A program made the translations under genes and the position numbers. This document shows, piece after piece, positions 60,519 through 64,000 of a DNA stretch of 64,000 bases (within the stretch, counting starts at the first letter, position 1; the number at the start of each line of letters is the position of its first letter). The notes under the pieces were generated by a model. It was not told the DNA's origin. It made no database searches and saw nothing but the letters and a program-made list of their open reading frames with translations. This stretch comes from CAVUNY01 sp963843535 (lineage in GTDB: Bacteria > Chloroflexota > Anaerolineae > Anaerolineales > Anaerolineaceae), in contig CAWJKU010000001.1 in NCBI GenBank assembly GCA_963843535.1, forward strand, positions 186,001 through 250,000, in the 5' to 3' direction.

Positions 60519-60571
60519 GCCGCTTTTTCAGGCAACAGGCACCCGAGCAAAAGACCTGAAGGATAACTAAA

Positions 60572-63259
60572 ATGGACCCACTCATCAACCAGACACTTAA
60601 TCACTATAAAATTATCAGCCTTCTGGGGGAAGGGGGCATGGGGGCAGTCTACAAGGCCTTTGACGTCACCCTGGAGCGCTACGTAGCGGTTAAGGTCATG
60701 CATCCTAACCTCGCCAGGCAGCCTGGCTTTCAGGAGCGCCTCTTGCAGGAGGCGCGCAGCGCAGCCCGGCTGGATCATCCTGGAATCGTGCGCGTCTTTG
60801 ACTTCGGTTTTCAGGATCCCTATTTCTACATCGTGATGGAATTTATCCCGGGTGACAACCTGCGCAGCCTGCTGACGAATTTAAAAAATGCCGGCCAGTG
60901 GATTCCGCTCCAGGAAGCCGTCGCGCTTGTCCAGCAGGTCAGCCTGGCGATTGATTACACTCATCACCAAGGGATTGTGCACCGCGATATCAAGCCCGAC
61001 AATATCATGCTCAAGCTCGAACGCAGCGCCTCGCTGCCGTTCCGGCCGGTACTAACCGATCTGGGTCTGGCCAAACTGATCGAAAGCCAGGGTATGACCC
61101 AGGCCGGCACGACCCTGGGCACCCCGGCCTACATGTCTCCAGAACAGGCCCTTGGGGAGAAAATTGAGGTGCGCTCGGATGTCTATTCGCTGGGAATCCT
61201 GCTCTATGAATTGTGTGTTGGGCAGGTACCCTTTCAAGTAAATACGATCACCGAAGCAATCCGCTGCCATACCCAGGTGTCGCCGCCTCCTCCCCGTACT
61301 CTGAGGCCGGATATTCCCGAATCTCTGGAACGAATCATCCTTTCCGCGCTGGAGAAAGACCCCGCCAGGCGATTTCCCAATGCGGCTGCTCTGGCGAGCG
61401 CTCTGGCGGAGTTGGACGCATTTACCTGGCAGGCCGAAACGGAGCCAGGAGGAAAGACTGACCAACAATTCCAGGCTGGAACTGGTAACCGTGAACCCAT
61501 AGCGGCGGCGGATGGCGCAGGTCCTGTGACTGAGGTCGAACGCCAGGTGCCCCTCACCGCAGTGGATAATGCCGGACCTGGAACCGCGGTTGAAAGCGAT
61601 GTTTTTGCCTCTAAATCCGGTCGCGAAACCCAGGCACAGAGCAGCACGGAAGCAGGCACCCCGCCTCTGGAGGGAATGGCTCCATTTTTTTCTGAACTTT
61701 TTAAAAAATCACCCGCCATGCCCTATGCCCGACTGGAGGCTGCCTTTCGAGAGACCTACCTGGCTGTCGAGCCAGGGAGCATTGTGCGTACGTCGCTTCA
61801 GTTAAATAATCTCTGCCAGGAAAGTAAGACGTTCAATCTCTCGCTAATTGGCGCCCCGCTGGATTGGGTAAAAGGACTGGTGAACGCCGTCCAGTTGGGT
61901 CCATTTGAAAAGAGAGAGTTCGAGCTTGCCTTTCAACCGCCCCGCATTCCGCAAAGCCGGAGTGGAGAGTACCCGGTCATGATCCGGATATCTACCGAGA
62001 CGGGAGAGCAGGTAGCCGAGGTTCACTGCAGCCTGATGGTCGGTGCATATTTCCAGTATCAAGCAGAGATGGAGCCAACTGATATCCAACCCGGATCAAC
62101 TGCCCTTGTGGTGGTCCACAACCTGGGGAACAAGGTCGTAACTTATGAGATCAACCTGGAAAGTGACGAGTCTGCTATTTCTCTCTCGCCATCCCAATCC
62201 ACCCTGCAGGTCGGCGAGGGGCTGGAAGCCGCCTCTGAATTTCAGGCCTTCGATCATCAGCGGCGTTGGATCGGGGGCGCCAAAAAGCATCCGATCCGGG
62301 CCCAGATCAGTTCTGGAGGTGGCAATGACCAGATAATCAATGGAAACGTGATCAGCCGGGCCGTCCTCCCGCCCTGGATCTGGTTGGTGCTTCTGGTTGG
62401 ATTATGCCTGTTTCTACCCATAGGGCCTGGGGGACGCTCCATCTTCTCCAACTTGATTATTCCTTCAACTCCGCAGCCGACCAAAATTTTCCCTCCGACC
62501 TTCACGCCAATCCCCACCGAAAAGCTAAAACCTACAGAGGTGTTCCCTTCCTTTACACCAACCCCTACCAATACAATCACCCCAACCATTACGCTTACTT
62601 TCACCCCCACCCTTACCCCAACCCCCACCCGGCCTCTCACCATTCTTTGGGACCTATCCAAGGGTCCCCGGCAGGGCAATAGTGGAGAGTATTCGCCGGA
62701 AGGTGTTTACAGTAATCTAAAAGCCTTGCTGGCTGCTGAAGGTATTACTGTTGTCAGCAACCGTTCGGATTTGTCACAGTTGCAATTAGAGAAATACCGG
62801 GTGATGGTTATTTCGGTTCTCTCAGCGTATTTGTCCCCTTACAGCGATGCCGAAGCCAGCATAATCCAGAATTTTGTCAGCCAGGGGGGCAGCCTGCTGT
62901 TGATGGGAGATATCCCCGGATCTCCAAATACTCTTTACCAGGTAGCCAGTAGATTTAACGTCGAGATGCACCAATCGCCAGGTCAAAGCACCATCTCAAA
63001 TTTTCAAAACCACCCTATATTTATCGGGGTGAAGCAAATTGAATACTGGTCTGGCGGCACGTCAATCGGTGCTGATTCTACCGATGTGGTCCCGGTTGCT
63101 TTTGGGAATGGCGGTACGGCAATTGCTGTGATTGAAAAATATCCTGGACGGATTGCGATCATCGGCGACTCAAATTTTTGTGACAACCGGGGGTTACCGC
63201 TGGTTGATAATAATCTCTTTACGAAAAATTTGTTTCGATGGCTATCGTTTCTGAATTAG
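60572..63259 (+). CDS. Transmembrane Ser/Thr protein kinase 2 with GATase-like sensor
   Basis: The 895-residue kinase has its domain at about 10-275 (LLGEGGMGAVYKAF, VAVK, HRDIKPDNIM, DLGLAKL for DFG, GTPAYMSPEQ). An acidic linker and a NEW3-like region (about 380-590) follow, then one membrane segment near 598-618 (WIWLVLLVGLCLFLPIGPGG) and a TPTPT-rich stalk. The extracellular about 200 residues (LTILWDLSKGPRQGNSGEYS, FVSQGGSLLLMGDIPGSPNT, IAIIGDSNFCDNRGLP) resemble DUF4350/GATase1-like domains. It differs from kinase 1 in having a single membrane unit and a different sensor. GGATAACTAAA precedes the ATG. It is the last intact gene of the locus. Confidence 0.93.
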   Translation: MDPLINQTLNHYKIISLLGEGGMGAVYKAFDVTLERYVAVKVMHPNLARQPGFQERLLQEARSAARLDHPGIVRVFDFGFQDPYFYIVMEFIPGDNLRSLLTNLKNAGQWIPLQEAVALVQQVSLAIDYTHHQGIVHRDIKPDNIMLKLERSASLPFRPVLTDLGLAKLIESQGMTQAGTTLGTPAYMSPEQALGEKIEVRSDVYSLGILLYELCVGQVPFQVNTITEAIRCHTQVSPPPPRTLRPDIPESLERIILSALEKDPARRFPNAAALASALAELDAFTWQAETEPGGKTDQQFQAGTGNREPIAAADGAGPVTEVERQVPLTAVDNAGPGTAVESDVFASKSGRETQAQSSTEAGTPPLEGMAPFFSELFKKSPAMPYARLEAAFRETYLAVEPGSIVRTSLQLNNLCQESKTFNLSLIGAPLDWVKGLVNAVQLGPFEKREFELAFQPPRIPQSRSGEYPVMIRISTETGEQVAEVHCSLMVGAYFQYQAEMEPTDIQPGSTALVVVHNLGNKVVTYEINLESDESAISLSPSQSTLQVGEGLEAASEFQAFDHQRRWIGGAKKHPIRAQISSGGGNDQIINGNVISRAVLPPWIWLVLLVGLCLFLPIGPGGRSIFSNLIIPSTPQPTKIFPPTFTPIPTEKLKPTEVFPSFTPTPTNTITPTITLTFTPTLTPTPTRPLTILWDLSKGPRQGNSGEYSPEGVYSNLKALLAAEGITVVSNRSDLSQLQLEKYRVMVISVLSAYLSPYSDAEASIIQNFVSQGGSLLLMGDIPGSPNTLYQVASRFNVEMHQSPGQSTISNFQNHPIFIGVKQIEYWSGGTSIGADSTDVVPVAFGNGGTAIAVIEKYPGRIAIIGDSNFCDNRGLPLVDNNLFTKNLFRWLSFLN

Positions 63260-63261
63260 AA

Positions 63262-63293
63262 GGAGGAGCTCGAGGGAGGGTAAATGCTCCTCC
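63262..63293 (+). terminator. Inverted repeat after kinase 2
   Basis: GGAGGAGC (63262-63269) and GCTCCTCC (63286-63293) can pair across a 16-base loop just after the kinase stop. The following sequence is AATTCATTTTAG, so it may end the operon transcript. Confidence 0.45.
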
Positions 63294-63668
63294 AATTCAT
63301 TTTAGCACTTTTATAACTGATATAGAGCCAAATCAGCAAGACAACAATGCGTCAAATGAGTCGGACCATCACAGCGATGCTTGCCATTACCGGACGAGTG
63401 ACAATGTTTGGGATAGCGCGCTGGGCTGTAAGGGACGGCAGTTAGGCTAAAAAAAAAGCCCAGAAGGCTAAATCCAGCGATCTGAAAAAAACTTGGACGT
63501 CCCAAGGGCAGCCGAAACAAGGACAAAGCCCAAGTGAAACTCAGGCCAGAGTTGAAGCTCTTCCAGCAGATGATCCAAACCTTGCTTGCAACGATAGGTG
63601 AGTTACTTCCTATCGTTTACCTGGTGCCAGATGGACATTTTGGTAATTATCCTGCCGTGAGAATTTAG
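63284..63668 (+). pseudogene. Degraded DDE transposase remnant
   Basis: Pieces of one transposase can be read in shifting frames with stops: MRQMSRTITAMLAITGRVTM then FGIARWAVRDGS near 63350-63438, and GRPKGSRNKDKAQVKLRPEL continuing to LLPIVYLVPDGHFGNYPAV near 63495-63660. Both blocks recall IS4/IS701-like transposases with a 'MTGRVTM..ISRW', 'GRPKGS.N' and 'DGHFGN' pattern. Two internal stops, the missing middle and the missing C-terminus show it is dead. Nothing is recognised between 63669 and 63826. Confidence 0.7.
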
Positions 63669-63826
63669 TTTCTCTGCTTTTCCAGAAAGTGACCACTTTA
63701 GGGCGTATTCACCCCGCTAAAACGCCATTTTCTCCAGGTTAATTGGCGAGGATATTGAGTAATATTTTGGAATATTGGCAATACCAGTTGTAATGAGTTT
63801 CCATAGAAACGGTTTTTAATTTCCAG

Positions 63827-64000
63827 GGGTATAAACCAAACCTCCAATGGTTCATTCCCTCCTTAAGACGTTACTCCAGTATAAACCAGGTTTGAACCCA
63901 GTATAAACCAGGGGGGTATAAACCAGCCCCTTTGGCCTATTCCCCCCTTAAGACGTTACCCCGGTTCAGGCCAGGCCTGTTCCGGTTCAGGCCAGGGGGA
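63827..64000. repeat. 86-base tandem repeat with alternating sub-repeat, cut by window end
   Basis: Two units share GGGTATAAACCA ... ATTCCC ... TTAAGACGTTAC.CC. Each then ends with a doubled 11- to 13-base word: CAGTATAAACCAGG twice in unit 1, and CGGTTCAGGCCAGG then GGTTCAGGCCAGG in unit 2. The array runs off the window, so its copy number is unknown. It has no open reading frame and no CRISPR-like regular spacing. Confidence 0.8.

Noticed and set aside
63238..63450. 70-codon frame after kinase 2
   Set aside because: It overlaps the kinase end and the transposase remnant in another frame and has no protein-like pattern.
63440..63475. Minus-strand terminator AGCC-TTCT-GGCT with T-run
   Set aside because: The stem is only four or five pairs and there is no minus-strand gene for it to end; it falls within the transposase remnant.
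63827..64000. CRISPR array at the window end
   Set aside because: Only two long units, with inner words repeated within units and no unique spacers.

Overview
The window looks like a chromosomal segment of a Chloroflexota bacterium, probably of class Anaerolineae. This is inferred from the content: moderately high GC, BTAD-type regulators with TPR tails, Ser/Thr kinases with NEW3-like and TP-rich stalks, S/T/P-rich lipoproteins, small 'RLW' proteins, long dispersed hairpins, and an extracellular contractile injection system (eCIS) with a DUF4157 protein. No marker gene fixes the species.

Bases 1-12,361 are amino-acid biosynthesis. A minus-strand aromatic operon runs aroH-aroF-tyrA-aroA-aroE-aroC (aroC cut by the window edge). 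A plus-strand leucine operon runs leuA-leuC-leuD-leuB and is followed by pheA. The two operons diverge from a 490-base intergenic region. On each side it carries a promoter, a short leader peptide rich in the pathway's own end product (Phe/Tyr codons for aro, Leu/Ile codons for leu) and a strong hairpin, which together read as back-to-back ribosome-mediated attenuators. aroA, tyrA and leuA are broken by five apparent single-base insertions, while their flanking sequence is intact.

Bases 12,381-19,784 hold single-copy metabolic genes: a GH1 glycosidase, a flavin reductase, an aldo/keto reductase, a lone ModB-type permease next to a GntR-HTH/periplasmic-binding-like regulator, a YgiT-type zinc-finger protein, deoC, lepB and tRNA-Phe.

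Bases 19,805-24,371 are a small integrated element abutting tRNA-Phe. It has two paralogous tyrosine recombinases, an AT-rich orphan gene, a ribbon-helix-helix-like protein, a lambda O-like initiator with four iterons inside its own gene, and a helicase-loader-like protein. It is followed by a nonsense-interrupted BNR-repeat gene and a lipoprotein.

Bases 28,902-63,259 are dominated by the eCIS. Two BTAD regulators and an IS630 element precede it. The locus then encodes a small RLW protein, an AAA+ ATPase, three cargo-like proteins plus a DUF4157 protein sharing an N-terminal motif, a DUF4255 (Pvc16-like) protein, one sheath, two tubes, small assembly proteins, a proline-rich protein, LysM, VgrG-like spike, PAAR, gp25, baseplate J-like and tail protein I. 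No tape measure or tail fibre was recognised. The tail protein I is fused to an FHA domain. Directly downstream are an FHA/transmembrane protein, a PASTA-repeat protein and two transmembrane Ser/Thr kinases, suggesting a phosphorylation-controlled, membrane-linked injection system. The window ends in a degraded transposase and an 86-base tandem repeat.
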